Assembly: GCF_900119845.1 (NCBI RefSeq)
Contig: NZ_FPKU01000002.1
Span: 62,001-126,000, forward strand
DNA from: Devosia enhydra
Lineage (GTDB): Bacteria > Pseudomonadota > Alphaproteobacteria > Rhizobiales > Devosiaceae
Length of the DNA: 64,000 nt
Direction: 5' to 3'
Shown here: positions 46,192-55,127 of the stretch, piece by piece
Layout: the number at the start of each line of letters is the position of its first letter
Numbering within the stretch: position 1 is the stretch's first letter
Program-made: the position numbers and the translations under genes
The notes under the pieces: model-generated
What the model was told of the DNA's origin: nothing
Seen by the model: the letters and a program-made list of their open reading frames with translations, nothing else
Databases searched by the model: none

Positions 46192-46505
46192 CCGTTGTTT
46201 TCGAGGGTTATGCGGGTGGAGCTGAACACTGGCCCGGCCGCAAAGAGGGCCGGAAGCGGTCTCTCAGGGCCGATATTCTCTGGACCTCATGACTGGCACA
46301 TTCCGGTGTTCAGCTTGCAACCACCTGATGTATAACAATTTTCTAGACGGCGAGCTGAGCATTTCGATGTCTGTGGCATTCGCGAAGATGGGACAGACAT
46401 CGAACTCACGCCTAGCCACCCTCAGCTTGCAAATCACGGCGGTTTGAGGCCGAGAGCTTTTAGCTTTCGACTGGTTGCTCGCCCACATAGCCACCTTCGA
46501 CGGTC
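46192..46505. other. Gene-poor junction between tRNA-Ser and the defence operon
   Basis: About 310 bases with no supported gene. GGCCGGCCGC-type hairpin material (CCGGCC/GGCCGG at about 46232-46252) occurs. Base composition becomes A/T-richer from about 46310 (ATGTATAACAATTTTCTAGA), plausibly marking the edge of foreign DNA. No copy of the tRNA 3' end is seen elsewhere in the window. Confidence 0.4.
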
Positions 46506-47486
46506 TTACGGTGGCAGCAGCGCCCGTTCGTGTGAGGCGAGCGCGTCGATCCGCGCTCTGCCGAGTTGCCGACAACCAGAAAGATCGACCAGGAACCGCA
46601 CCCCTGAAACGCCTGCCGGGAGTGGCGGCCTGATCGCTGGGATCGTGCTCACGTCATAAACCCGCGCGGAGGAGGTTGCGCGCGCCAAGTCGAAAGACCA
46701 GCCAAGCGCCGTCTGCATGTCGCGTCCTAGTGTATCGGCCACCACCGTGCGAAGCTTAATGATGAGGTCATGAACCTGAATGCGTGCCTCGATATCGGAA
46801 ACGAGATCTGACAGCGAGAAACCGCCTCCGGACGGCTGGATGATGAACGAGGCCAGGATTCCCATCGTGCCTGCTGGAGGATTAGCCTGCTCGAACGAGA
46901 CCTCATGTGCCCGGCGGTCCGTGGCGGTTGCCTTCGCTTCGAGACGGAGGGCGCCGATAGCGAAATCGTAGCGCTCGTCTTGGTCTACACGCCAAGCGCG
47001 GACAGCGGCGGCCGGGTCGGCGGCGGCCCGGATTACGAGCAACTCGCCAGTCAAACCGATTAGCGGCCTCCTTGGCGGCCTGGCGAGCCGCTGAAAAAGG
47101 TCCACCACTCGGTCGACCATCTCGCCAACAGCAGCCACCGTTGGAGTGGCGCCGAGTGCCGAGGCGAGGAATTCCATAGTGGTGAGAAAGTATCGCTCGA
47201 CAGCGCGGTCGCGCGATCTGCAGGCGACGACTGTCAGGTTCTCTGTCCGGACGTCGCGGTCACGTTCCTCAATGCGGCAGGCGATGCTAAAGCGCGCCTC
47301 GATACCCGCGAGGAGCAACGGCACTCGGTTTGAAGCGCCTGAGGTCCGGATCAGTAGTGCCGCACAACCGGAGTCGTCCCGCGCGACGTAGTAGGTTGGC
47401 TGAGAAGGAGCAGGGATGACGCTGAACGTGCCAGGCTGATCCGGCCGAACCAACCGTTCAAGCAGGTCAACGAATTGGGCGGTCAA
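46506..47486 (-). CDS. PD-(D/E)XK motif protein (DUF4420 type), last gene of the defence operon
   Basis: 326 residues. PLIGLTGELLVIRAAA at about 141 and YDFAIGALRLEAKATATD at about 172-190 give an E...D...ExK arrangement of a PD-(D/E)XK restriction-endonuclease fold. The rest is mixed alpha/beta. Found in genomes beside Z1-domain and MORC-like genes; here it overlaps the Z1 gene by 4 bases. Predicted nuclease subunit of the restriction system; target and cut pattern unknown. Confidence 0.85.
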   Translation of the reverse strand: MTAQFVDLLERLVRPDQPGTFSVIPAPSQPTYYVARDDSGCAALLIRTSGASNRVPLLLAGIEARFSIACRIEERDRDVRTENLTVVACRSRDRAVERYFLTTMEFLASALGATPTVAAVGEMVDRVVDLFQRLARPPRRPLIGLTGELLVIRAAADPAAAVRAWRVDQDERYDFAIGALRLEAKATATDRRAHEVSFEQANPPAGTMGILASFIIQPSGGGFSLSDLVSDIEARIQVHDLIIKLRTVVADTLGRDMQTALGWSFDLARATSSARVYDVSTIPAIRPPLPAGVSGVRFLVDLSGCRQLGRARIDALASHERALLPP

Positions 47487-49729
47487 GTGGCATCATCCTG
47501 TCCAGCTTGCAGCTGCACCAGCCACTCCCGCGCAAGTTCCGCTGGAATCCGGATGGCCATCAATGGAGCTGCCCGAGCCTCAACTGCTCCACCGTCGGAT
47601 CTCGCCAGATCGAATTGGTGGATCTGAATCGTCGGCCGGTCGTTCATGGCGAATACTGTATCGCCCGGGTACGCATAGCCGCCTCCGGCAAGACGCGTCG
47701 GGCCTTGCTGGAACCCCTTCTCAAGGGTGCCTGATGCAGAGACGATACGGCGAGCTCCTCGCGCTCGAGGCCGCATGCGGTAGACAGCGACGGTCGCATC
47801 GGGTGCCTGGCGAAGAGCCTCACCCAGCATGACGAGCGTCCCCGTGAAGTTGGCTGTGTCACGGGGGTCTTCAAGCCTGTAATCGGAAAGCATATCGATC
47901 ACTCGGATAAGCGGGACCTCCCGGGCTACGAAATGCTTCTGGCTTTCCTCATCTGATCTGTAGGTGTCGATGTCCTCGACGAACGCAAACTCGCGTACGA
48001 AACCTTCGAGAAGTTCGGCATTCGCATTTCGAAGCGCCTCTGCGATAAGGGCGCCGCGCTGCTGGGTCCATCCTCCTAGGCGCGTCGAACGGAAGTACGC
48101 GTCGGAAACGACGTTGCGCCTGCAGGGCTGCAATGCGGCATCCAAGACAAACCGGCGACGCCACATGTTTAGGCCGCTTGGTTCTGTCTCCAACCGTTTC
48201 AGTTCCCGCCGCATTAGGTTCTCGTGCTCCACGTATCCTTCGAAGGCCGACCGCGTGACCGTTTCGAGCCAGATGCGGCAGATGCCAAGATACTTACGCT
48301 TGTATCCGAAAAAGCGCGCCCGCTGCTGCAGCGTGTCGGCGTTCCCCACTCCGACGCCACGGGGCATGTAGGTGACCGTCAGGAGGTCCACGGTGAAGCC
48401 TCGGTCGACGGCTTGCCCGCCAACCAGGATCCAGCCCTCGGCGTCTCGCCAGTTAATCTCCGGCGTTCGCGGACGACCGTTCGTATTGAACTCAATTATG
48501 GTGGTCTGTCGGAGCGACCTCGGGAGCTTAGCGAGGACATCCTCAAACGCAGGAAGGTTCGCGTCGGTCGTCGACAAGTGATCGTAGGCGGCCCGGAAAT
48601 CCTCGACAAGTTCAATCCTGTCAGGGTCTGCTTCCGGCAAGCGGAGCGCAGTAAGCCACGTCGTCTTTGCCTCGGTCACCCACTGTACGACCTGCCTATG
48701 GTCCGCGCGAAGTCGAGACGGATGAATGAGCATGGAGCGACGTCGCCGGTCGCGGATCAGGCTGGCCGCGAGGCCGACGAAGAAGACCCGCACCGCCTCC
48801 AGCATACTATCTGGGGGATCATTTCCCGCGGCGATGTCCTGCGGCGGGATGTCCCTGATGTAGGGAGAGCCGGGAGCGAAGAACTCTTGGCCGCCAACGT
48901 AATCCGCCCCAGGGTCGAGCACCTTGGGGAAATCCGGGGACAGAACGTCCGCGATGTTGATGAGGAGAGGCGCCTGCGGCGTGGCGGTGTACTGCAGGTA
49001 GGTGTGGCAGGGCAACGCGTCCCGGAGTTCTCGAAGTCTGGTGTAGGTGGCGCTCTCGCCGCCCTGCTGGACACGCGTGTTGAGGCTAGCCTGGTCGGCC
49101 TCGTCATCAATAACGAGGACAGGCACGCGCCGGAGGTCCAGCCTACGGAGCAGGTCTGTCAGGCTTTGAAGGCGCTGCCGCTGCTTGAGTACGGTCAGGA
49201 TGAGCGTTGCCCGTTCATCGTCCTCGAGTTCGTTGTCCTGCCATGCTTCGATGGCCTGCCTGATGGACTGCTCGTGATGCGCGTCGGTGGCTTGGATGTT
49301 CTTTTGCATCTTCCACGAGGGAAGCCCGTCACCGGCGTGGACGTTCAGGTCTTTCTCGAGTCTCTCGTGCGACTGGTTTAGGAGGTTAACCTTCGTCCCG
49401 GCGATGACGATGACCAACGGGAAACCGTTGTCCCGCGCCAGCCCAATGACGGTGGTGAACGACATGGTCTTGCCGCTCTGCACGTTGCCAACCACAAGCC
49501 CGGTTGCTGAGCCGTTAGGCTGCCTAGGATTCACGCCTCGACCAAGGATCTCGGCTGCGTCCGCGATAAGCCTTTCCTGGGACGCCACATCAACGTTGCT
49601 GCGGCGGACGACACCGGTCGCCTCCTCCCCCTGAACTGGAACCCACCTCATCTGCGGATTGGGCGGAGTCGCAGGCAGCGGGATTGCTTGTGCCGGCCGC
49701 GGCGCCGCGGCGTCATTATCTTGTGTCAT
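47483..49729 (-). CDS. Z1-domain superfamily-II helicase-like protein
   Basis: 748 residues. Walker A in GLVVGNVQSGKTMSFTTVIG (about 78-97), VIVIAGTKVNLLNQSHERLE, Walker B VPVLVIDDEADQAS (about 205-218), motif III-like LQYTATPQAPLLINI, and the C-terminal helicase-like ILVGGQAVDRGFTVDLLTVT and QQRARFFGYKRKYLGICRIW. This is the Z1 endonuclease/helicase-like family. Probably an ATP-dependent DNA motor that couples the GHKL ATPase to the nuclease. 4-base overlaps on both sides. Soluble, no signal peptide. Confidence 0.88.
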   Translation of the reverse strand: MTQDNDAAAPRPAQAIPLPATPPNPQMRWVPVQGEEATGVVRRSNVDVASQERLIADAAEILGRGVNPRQPNGSATGLVVGNVQSGKTMSFTTVIGLARDNGFPLVIVIAGTKVNLLNQSHERLEKDLNVHAGDGLPSWKMQKNIQATDAHHEQSIRQAIEAWQDNELEDDERATLILTVLKQRQRLQSLTDLLRRLDLRRVPVLVIDDEADQASLNTRVQQGGESATYTRLRELRDALPCHTYLQYTATPQAPLLINIADVLSPDFPKVLDPGADYVGGQEFFAPGSPYIRDIPPQDIAAGNDPPDSMLEAVRVFFVGLAASLIRDRRRRSMLIHPSRLRADHRQVVQWVTEAKTTWLTALRLPEADPDRIELVEDFRAAYDHLSTTDANLPAFEDVLAKLPRSLRQTTIIEFNTNGRPRTPEINWRDAEGWILVGGQAVDRGFTVDLLTVTYMPRGVGVGNADTLQQRARFFGYKRKYLGICRIWLETVTRSAFEGYVEHENLMRRELKRLETEPSGLNMWRRRFVLDAALQPCRRNVVSDAYFRSTRLGGWTQQRGALIAEALRNANAELLEGFVREFAFVEDIDTYRSDEESQKHFVAREVPLIRVIDMLSDYRLEDPRDTANFTGTLVMLGEALRQAPDATVAVYRMRPRARGARRIVSASGTLEKGFQQGPTRLAGGGYAYPGDTVFAMNDRPTIQIHQFDLARSDGGAVEARAAPLMAIRIPAELAREWLVQLQAGQDDAT

Positions 49730-51258
49730 GCGCGCGACAGAGCCTCTCGTAGGATTTCGTTGACGTTGCGCCGGATGGTGCCGGCCAGCTTTACGCCAGC
49801 TCGGCGGGCTAATTTCTCCGAAATCGCGATCGCGGAGCCAACGCGGATCAGTGCTTCGATGTTATCTGGGTCGGTCTGCGCGAAGAGCACCATGAACGGG
49901 TGCGTCATGGCGATACGGATCTCCAGCCTTTCCGCCCCGTCCTCGTTGGCCTGCCCGTCGCTCACCGTAAGCCAATCGCCCTCTGCGGGATCATCTGAAA
50001 GCTCGATGCAAATGATCCAAGTTTGTCCGCGGAACTCTACCGTCAACTCGCGCCGCGCAAGCGTCGGCTGCGGCGCCAAAGGCGCCTCCTGGGTTTCGAC
50101 CGGCACGGCGTCGGCGACCCGCGGCAGCACATCCGTGATCGAGTCCTCGATTAGTTTCGTGGTCCGCTCCAATGCCCTGCTGGCGGCGGCGGCGCGATCG
50201 CGTTTTGTTGCTAGTGCTCGGAAGGCATCAGCCTGCCTAAGCAGCGGCAAGTCTTCGCTGTCGAGGTGCTCGCGGAGCAGTTCCAGGAATGGCTGCTCGT
50301 CCTCGTCGTTCCAGCGAAACCCATCCTTGGTGTGGCTAACCTCGAATCCATCTAGTTCCAATTCCCCGAAGAGGCGCAGGAAGCGGTAACTCCCGGGGAG
50401 CTGGAAAATGAACTGAGGACGGTAGCCTTCTTCACCGCTTCCCTGGATTAGCCTGCCGCGCCGGAACAGAGCGAAGCCTGTTCGGGAATGATTACCGGGA
50501 TCACGGAGCGCGGCGAAACCCTTAACCGTTTGGCCCTGCCCGAGGTCGAAAGAGATCTCTTTCTTCCAGGTTCTCGGCTTACCGCCTTCCTCGCGAGCAT
50601 AGGGCGCAACAAGGATGTTCGGTGGCTCGTATACTAGTGGCTCGCCATTGAAGTGGAGGTCGAGTGTCCCATTCCTGACGAAGACGCGGTAGATGTCGGT
50701 CAGGTGCTCCCGGATCTTGCCAATGGTTCTTCCTACCGGGATATGGTGAAGGCCCTCCAGCACAATCTCGGTGTAGTGGGCATCCTGCGTGGCGGGCGCT
50801 TCGTGAATGTCGAGTTCCTCAATGTCGTCGTTGACGATGCGCTCGATGTCGAACCTGACAGTGCGCTCAACGGTTTCACCGACCGCCTTCGTCCGCACGC
50901 GCCAGTGGCTGGAGAACCAGCATGCCGCACTCTTCATCCCCATGCCGAACTCGCTTAGGCCGGACGCATCCAGCGGCACAACGGCGGGACGGAATGCTCG
51001 CGGAAACTCCGATCCGGCAATGCCCGCGGCGTTGTCCCGGATGGTGATCCGGCCGGGCGGAGTGGAATCTATCTCGATGGAAACCCGCACGCGTCGCAAG
51101 CCGCCGTCAGCATTTGAAAGTGCTTCGCGATTCGAGAGGTAGCTCTGGATGGCATTGTCAACAAACTCGGCCAGCGCAAACCACGGCTTGTAGTTCAGGT
51201 AACGCAGGACCGCGAGTACGCTCACACCGGGGCGAATATCGACTGTAGTAACCGGCAA
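49726..51258 (-). CDS. MORC/MutL-like GHKL ATPase
   Basis: 510 residues. GHKL motifs are complete: N-box LAEFVDNAIQSYL (Asn35), G1 ITIRDNAAGI at about 73-80 and G2 GLSEFGMGMKSAACWFS at about 99-115. The following S5-like domain has RKEISFDLGQ-like and FRRGRLIQGSGEEGYRPQ segments. This matches the prokaryotic relatives of eukaryotic MORC ATPases described in restriction operons. Probably an ATP-gated DNA clamp. Located 30 bases after the methyltransferase gene and overlapping the Z1 gene. Confidence 0.88.
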   Translation of the reverse strand: MPVTTVDIRPGVSVLAVLRYLNYKPWFALAEFVDNAIQSYLSNREALSNADGGLRRVRVSIEIDSTPPGRITIRDNAAGIAGSEFPRAFRPAVVPLDASGLSEFGMGMKSAACWFSSHWRVRTKAVGETVERTVRFDIERIVNDDIEELDIHEAPATQDAHYTEIVLEGLHHIPVGRTIGKIREHLTDIYRVFVRNGTLDLHFNGEPLVYEPPNILVAPYAREEGGKPRTWKKEISFDLGQGQTVKGFAALRDPGNHSRTGFALFRRGRLIQGSGEEGYRPQFIFQLPGSYRFLRLFGELELDGFEVSHTKDGFRWNDEDEQPFLELLREHLDSEDLPLLRQADAFRALATKRDRAAAASRALERTTKLIEDSITDVLPRVADAVPVETQEAPLAPQPTLARRELTVEFRGQTWIICIELSDDPAEGDWLTVSDGQANEDGAERLEIRIAMTHPFMVLFAQTDPDNIEALIRVGSAIAISEKLARRAGVKLAGTIRRNVNEILREALSRA

Positions 51259-51288
51259 TTGGCGGCCCCTCTCTAAAAAAGCAGACTC

Positions 51289-52647
51289 TTAGGCCGCCGG
51301 TATGAGCTCCTGAGCATTTCTCCCATCCCTAGCAATCCGCGCTAAAGGAGGAGTCTGCGGTTCGTTGCAGAACTCTGGCCTAGGGAGCAAAGCAGCAGCA
51401 ACAGCCGCGATGACTTCGACATTCACTGCGTTGCCAAGCGCCTTGTGCGCGGCAGTCTGGTTCTCCGGGAGATGCTTCAACTGTCCCATGCTCTGGAGCC
51501 GTGCGCATTCACGCATCGTCATGTAACGGCGCTCCCAAGGAATCACCGGTACCTGACTTGTTGTGAGTGCGACGAGCGACGGTGCTGCGGTCGGTCGCTT
51601 TGCCCTAATCCCGGATGCTCGAAACTGAATGACTGCTTGCCAAAGATCGCGTGGACCGCCCTTCCAGTTCCACTCAAGCTTTTGGAAGCTCGGAGCGAAA
51701 TCTGTTATACTTGGAAGCCAACGATCAATCACGGCTTTGTGCTGGATATAGAACTCACGGTTTTGCCGAATGAAATTCTTTTTCCAGTCTGGAAAGCTGG
51801 CGACCTCATCTACTGCATACGCAGGAAGAGTCTTTTTTACCTCTTCGCCGTTCATGCCCTTGAGAGATCGCCCCAGCGCACCATTGAAGGCTGTAATGTG
51901 ATCGAAGCCGATCGCGTGCGGGGTCCGGTCATCATAGGGATAAGTTGCGCCGAACTCCATCGCCCATATTGGGAAGGAAGGCAGGTGGGCGTCTTTCGGC
52001 AGCGCGTCGATGAGCGCCTGCCAAGTCTCCAGGTACTCAATAAATCGAGGACCTAGTGGCCGTGCTTCCTTCGGATTCTCGTCAAGGACGCTCCGGATTG
52101 TGACTTGATCAAGTTGGTGAGTCGGCTCAGGCCAAGAAAAATGGCCTAAGCCTGCCCTTGCTCCAACGATTATTGCGCGTTCTCGCACTTGCGGCACACC
52201 AAACATGAAGGGCGAGAGCCTTTTCTTGTCGACCTCGTACCCCAATTCCTCAAGTCGTGCCTTGATTTTTTCCCATGTCTTACCTCCATCGTGCCGCAAA
52301 AGGTTAGGCACGTTCTCGATAAGCAAATAGGCAGGCTTGTGCGTGTCGAGAATCTCTAGGACATAGTTGAACAAGTCGCCCCATTGCGGACAATCGAAAC
52401 CTAGTTGATCGCCTGCCTTCGAAAACGGCTGACACGGAAATCCAGCGCATAGAATGTCGTGGGGCGGCACATCCCCAATCGCTTCGCGGATGTCGCCATG
52501 AGGACGAATGCCGAAGTTCTTCTCGTAAAGGTCGGCGAGCCCACTGTTGAGCTCAGAGGCAAACACGCATGTGTGCCCGAGCCCTTCAAGAGCTTGATGG
52601 AACCCACCCAAACCTGCAAACAGATCTGCGAATCTCAAATTTCCCAT
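51289..52647 (-). CDS. DNA C5-cytosine methyltransferase (Dcm family)
   Basis: 452 residues. Motif I FADLFAGLGGFHQAL, motif IV with catalytic Cys72 in GFPCQPFSKAGDQLG, motif VI LLIENVPNLL, motif VIII-like ERAIIVGAR, and the C-terminal RECARLQSM and HKALGNAVNV motifs IX-X are all present. Target recognition region lies at about 190-370. Methylates cytosine to protect self DNA. Codon use is visibly more A/T-rich than the host genes: positions 52261-52320 are 28/60 G+C, against 40/60 for 22681-22740 in edd, a sign of transfer. Confidence 0.94.
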   Translation of the reverse strand: MGNLRFADLFAGLGGFHQALEGLGHTCVFASELNSGLADLYEKNFGIRPHGDIREAIGDVPPHDILCAGFPCQPFSKAGDQLGFDCPQWGDLFNYVLEILDTHKPAYLLIENVPNLLRHDGGKTWEKIKARLEELGYEVDKKRLSPFMFGVPQVRERAIIVGARAGLGHFSWPEPTHQLDQVTIRSVLDENPKEARPLGPRFIEYLETWQALIDALPKDAHLPSFPIWAMEFGATYPYDDRTPHAIGFDHITAFNGALGRSLKGMNGEEVKKTLPAYAVDEVASFPDWKKNFIRQNREFYIQHKAVIDRWLPSITDFAPSFQKLEWNWKGGPRDLWQAVIQFRASGIRAKRPTAAPSLVALTTSQVPVIPWERRYMTMRECARLQSMGQLKHLPENQTAAHKALGNAVNVEVIAAVAAALLPRPEFCNEPQTPPLARIARDGRNAQELIPAA

Positions 52648-52650
52648 GTC

Positions 52651-52836
52651 CTATTTGTCCAAGGGAAGAGTGAGTTGACGCGCAGCGTGCTTTTCAAGCA
52701 AATCTTTGACGGCAACATTCACTACGTATTGCAATGAAAGTGGCGGGCGGTGACCCTCAGCCAATGCGCGCAATGCATCGTAGTCATCCACCTCGAGCGA
52801 GATCGAAAAGCGTCTCTTCTTATCGGTCCTGCTCAT
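52651..52836 (-). CDS. Small ribbon-helix-helix-like protein preceding the methyltransferase
   Basis: 61 residues. KKRRFSISLEVDDYDALRAL followed by SLQYVVNVAVKDLLEKH has the basic strand then two helices expected for a ribbon-helix-helix DNA-binding protein. ATG 52836 with AAAAGGG upstream; a TTG at 52866 is possible. Ends 3 bases before the dcm-like gene, so it is probably the operon's first gene and could act as its controller. Assignment of fold is by pattern only. Confidence 0.65.
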   Translation of the reverse strand: MSRTDKKRRFSISLEVDDYDALRALAEGHRPPLSLQYVVNVAVKDLLEKHAARQLTLPLDK

Positions 52837-52969
52837 CACGCACCCTTTTGCACCAGAGTGCACCAAGTAGGTCGGCTTGTCGATATCTGATTCTCCCTCT
52901 GCCAGCGCTTCTCATCTGAAACGCTCCTGCGCGCAGGGCGACACCCTGCAGCCGAACTGAGTTCTTCCC

Positions 52970-53353
52970 TCACAGAAGGTGTTTCCTTTGTTCGGGCCAC
53001 TCAACTGGGAACGGCTCGAACACCCGCACCAGCGTCACCTCCGGACCCTGCGTGCCGTCCAAGATCGCCTGGACGATGTCCGGCGCGAGCAGCGTCAGGC
53101 GCAGGACGCGCGTCATGTATGAGGATGCGATGCCCTCGCGCTCGGCCAGTTCGGCGATTGTGGCGAACTCGGCCGATTCTAGCAGGCGCTTCCACCGGAA
53201 AGCGCGCGCCAGGGCCTTGACGAGGGTACTGTTTGTTCGGCGGCGTTGGGTGGCACTGTCTGGCGTCTGCATCTCCTTCCGCCCGCCGCGTTTCACGATG
53301 CGAAACGGAACGTGGAGCGTCATGGTTTCCGGGATCGGCGTGCCGCGGGTCAT
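52970..53353 (-). CDS. HTH-containing accessory protein of the recombinase module
   Basis: 127 residues. KALARAFRWKRLLESAEFAT, IAELAEREGIASSYMTRVLR and LTLLAPDIVQAILDG resemble a ParB-type helix-turn-helix. C-terminal VRVFEPFPVEWPEQRKHLL. This small protein commonly follows serine recombinase and DUF2924 genes in alphaproteobacteria. ATG 53353 overlaps the recombinase stop (ATGA). Confidence 0.8.
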   Translation of the reverse strand: MTRGTPIPETMTLHVPFRIVKRGGRKEMQTPDSATQRRRTNSTLVKALARAFRWKRLLESAEFATIAELAEREGIASSYMTRVLRLTLLAPDIVQAILDGTQGPEVTLVRVFEPFPVEWPEQRKHLL

Positions 53354-54675
53354 GCAGCCGCTCCCATGTATCCAGCCAGCATCTCGCGCGTGAGACCGCC
53401 GAGCCCATCCATACGGAGCCGGACGTTGAGTCCATCCGTGCCGATGTCCACGCGGTCGACCAGCAGCGTCACGATGCGCGCCTGCTCGGCGGAGAAAAGC
53501 TCGTCCCAAAGCGGATCGAACTGCTGCAGAGCCGCACGCGCGTCGGGCTCGGTGATGTCGTCAGCATGGACGCGCGCCGCCTTCCACGTCCCCGCAACGA
53601 TCTCCGGCTGGCGGAACACGGCGCGGAGCTGGTCAATGACGGCGGCCTCGATCTCGCCCGCGGGGACACGACCCACCGGGCACGACCCGGCACCGTGCTT
53701 CAGCACGGTCTGGCTGACATAATAACGGTAGAGCCTGTCGCCCTTGCGCGTATGCGTCGGTGAGAACGCGGCGCCATCGGGCCCGAAAAGTAGCCCCTTC
53801 AGCAGCGCGGGCGTGTCGGCGCGTGTGCGGGCGGCGCGCTTCCGGGGGCTCTCCTGCAGGATGGCGTGAACGCGGTCCCACGTCTCGCGGTCGATGATAG
53901 CATCGTGCTCGCCGGGATGGCTTTCGCCCTTGTGGACCGCCTCGCCGATGTACGCGCGGTTACTGAGCATTCGGTAGATGTATTTCTTGTCGATCATGTT
54001 CCCGCGCGGGGTGCGGATGCCGCGTGCGCCGACTTCTCGCGCCAGTTCCGTGCAGGACCCGATCTCGAGGAAGCGCGCGAAGATCCAGCGGACATGCTCG
54101 GCGTGCTCGTCGTCGACGACGAGCTTCCGGTTTTCGACCCGATAGCCGTAGGGCGGCACGCCGCCCATCCACATGCCCTTCTTCCGGCTCGCGGCGACCT
54201 TGTCGCGGATGCGCTCGGCCGTGACCTCCCTCTCGAACTGGGCGAAGGACAGTAGGATGTTCAGCGTCAGCCGCCCCATGGAGGTTGTCGTGTTGAACGA
54301 TTGCGTGACCGAGACGAAGGTCACGGCGTTCCGGTCGAACACCTCGACCAGCTTGGCGAAGTCGGCGAGCGAGCGACTGAGACGGTCGATCTTGTAGACC
54401 ACGACCACGTCGACCAGCCCGTCCTCGATATCCTCCAGCAGCCGCTTCAGGCCGGGGCGTTCCAGGGTGCCGCCCGAGATGCCACCATCGTCATACTGAT
54501 CGCGGACCAACACCCAGCCCTCGGAGCGCTGGCTGGCGATGTACGCCTCGCAGGCTTCGCGCTGGGCGTGGAGGCTGTTGAATTCCTGCTCCAGCCCTTC
54601 CTCGGAAGATTTTCGAGTGTAGATGGCGCACCGCAGCTTGCGGACGATCTTCAATTTGTCGGGCGGCTTCGTCAT
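53350..54675 (-). CDS. Large serine recombinase
   Basis: 441 residues. Resolvase domain: RCAIYTRKSSEEGLEQEFNS with catalytic serine at 23 or 24, RDQYDDGGISGGTLERPGLK and VVVYKIDRLSRSLADF. Recombinase domain: YIYRMLSNRAYIGEAVHKGE. The C-terminal ribbon keeps only part of the usual cysteines (LLFGPDGAAFSPTHTRKGDR, GSCPVGRV), as in the DUF2924-linked subgroup. Catalyses site-specific integration or excision; att sites not identified. Start at ATG 54675, overlapping the DUF2924 stop; the frame is open upstream to 54783. Confidence 0.92.
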   Translation of the reverse strand: MTKPPDKLKIVRKLRCAIYTRKSSEEGLEQEFNSLHAQREACEAYIASQRSEGWVLVRDQYDDGGISGGTLERPGLKRLLEDIEDGLVDVVVVYKIDRLSRSLADFAKLVEVFDRNAVTFVSVTQSFNTTTSMGRLTLNILLSFAQFEREVTAERIRDKVAASRKKGMWMGGVPPYGYRVENRKLVVDDEHAEHVRWIFARFLEIGSCTELAREVGARGIRTPRGNMIDKKYIYRMLSNRAYIGEAVHKGESHPGEHDAIIDRETWDRVHAILQESPRKRAARTRADTPALLKGLLFGPDGAAFSPTHTRKGDRLYRYYVSQTVLKHGAGSCPVGRVPAGEIEAAVIDQLRAVFRQPEIVAGTWKAARVHADDITEPDARAALQQFDPLWDELFSAEQARIVTLLVDRVDIGTDGLNVRLRMDGLGGLTREMLAGYMGAAA

Positions 54676-55127
54676 GTCCGCCCCCTGTGGTTCTTGAGGC
54701 CGAAGAATACCCATCCGTTCCACCGCGTGCCGGTGATGGCCCGCGCGATGGCGGACAGCGACCTGTAGGGCCGCCCCTGCCATTCGAAGCCGTCGGCGGT
54801 GACGGTGACGACCTGTTCAACGCCCTGCCACTCGCGCAGGAGGCGCGTGCCAGTGATCGGGCGGTCACGGTCGAGGCGGATGCTGCGCTTGGATCGGTCC
54901 CCGCCGTCCAGTTCCTCGCCCAGCCGCTCAAGGCGCCGGATCGTCTCCGGTTTCAGCCCGCCATAGGCGAGTTCCTGGATGCGATAGGCGATGCGGCTTT
55001 CGAGATAGCGGCGGTTGAACGGCGGCGGCTCGCTGTCGAACAGGTCGCGCCACTGTTGCTTCAGGTCGGGCGTCGGTGTGGTCTTGAGCGCGGCCAGGCG
55101 CGCTGGGATGGGATCGGGCGTGTTCAT
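54672..55127 (-). CDS. DUF2924 protein
   Basis: 151 residues. PDLKQQWRDLFDSEPPPFNR, RYLESRIAYRIQELAYGGL, DRPITGTRLLREWQGVEQVV and FEWQGRPYRSLSAIARAITG, GTRWNGWVFFGL are the DUF2924 hallmarks. The C-terminal half resembles small DNA-binding or RAMA-like domains. ATG 55127; ATGA overlaps on both sides. Function unknown, near-constant partner of this recombinase type. Confidence 0.88.
   Translation of the reverse strand: MNTPDPIPARLAALKTTPTPDLKQQWRDLFDSEPPPFNRRYLESRIAYRIQELAYGGLKPETIRRLERLGEELDGGDRSKRSIRLDRDRPITGTRLLREWQGVEQVVTVTADGFEWQGRPYRSLSAIARAITGTRWNGWVFFGLKNHRGRT

Noticed and set aside
45783-46229. Minus-strand open frame with GERGIRTLE
   Set aside because: Known artefact: antisense translation of a serine tRNA gene gives this recurring spurious peptide.
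46264-46575. Minus-strand open frame of 103 codons after the DUF4420 gene
   Set aside because: Overlaps the end of that gene in another frame, lacks a ribosome-binding site and has no recognisable features.
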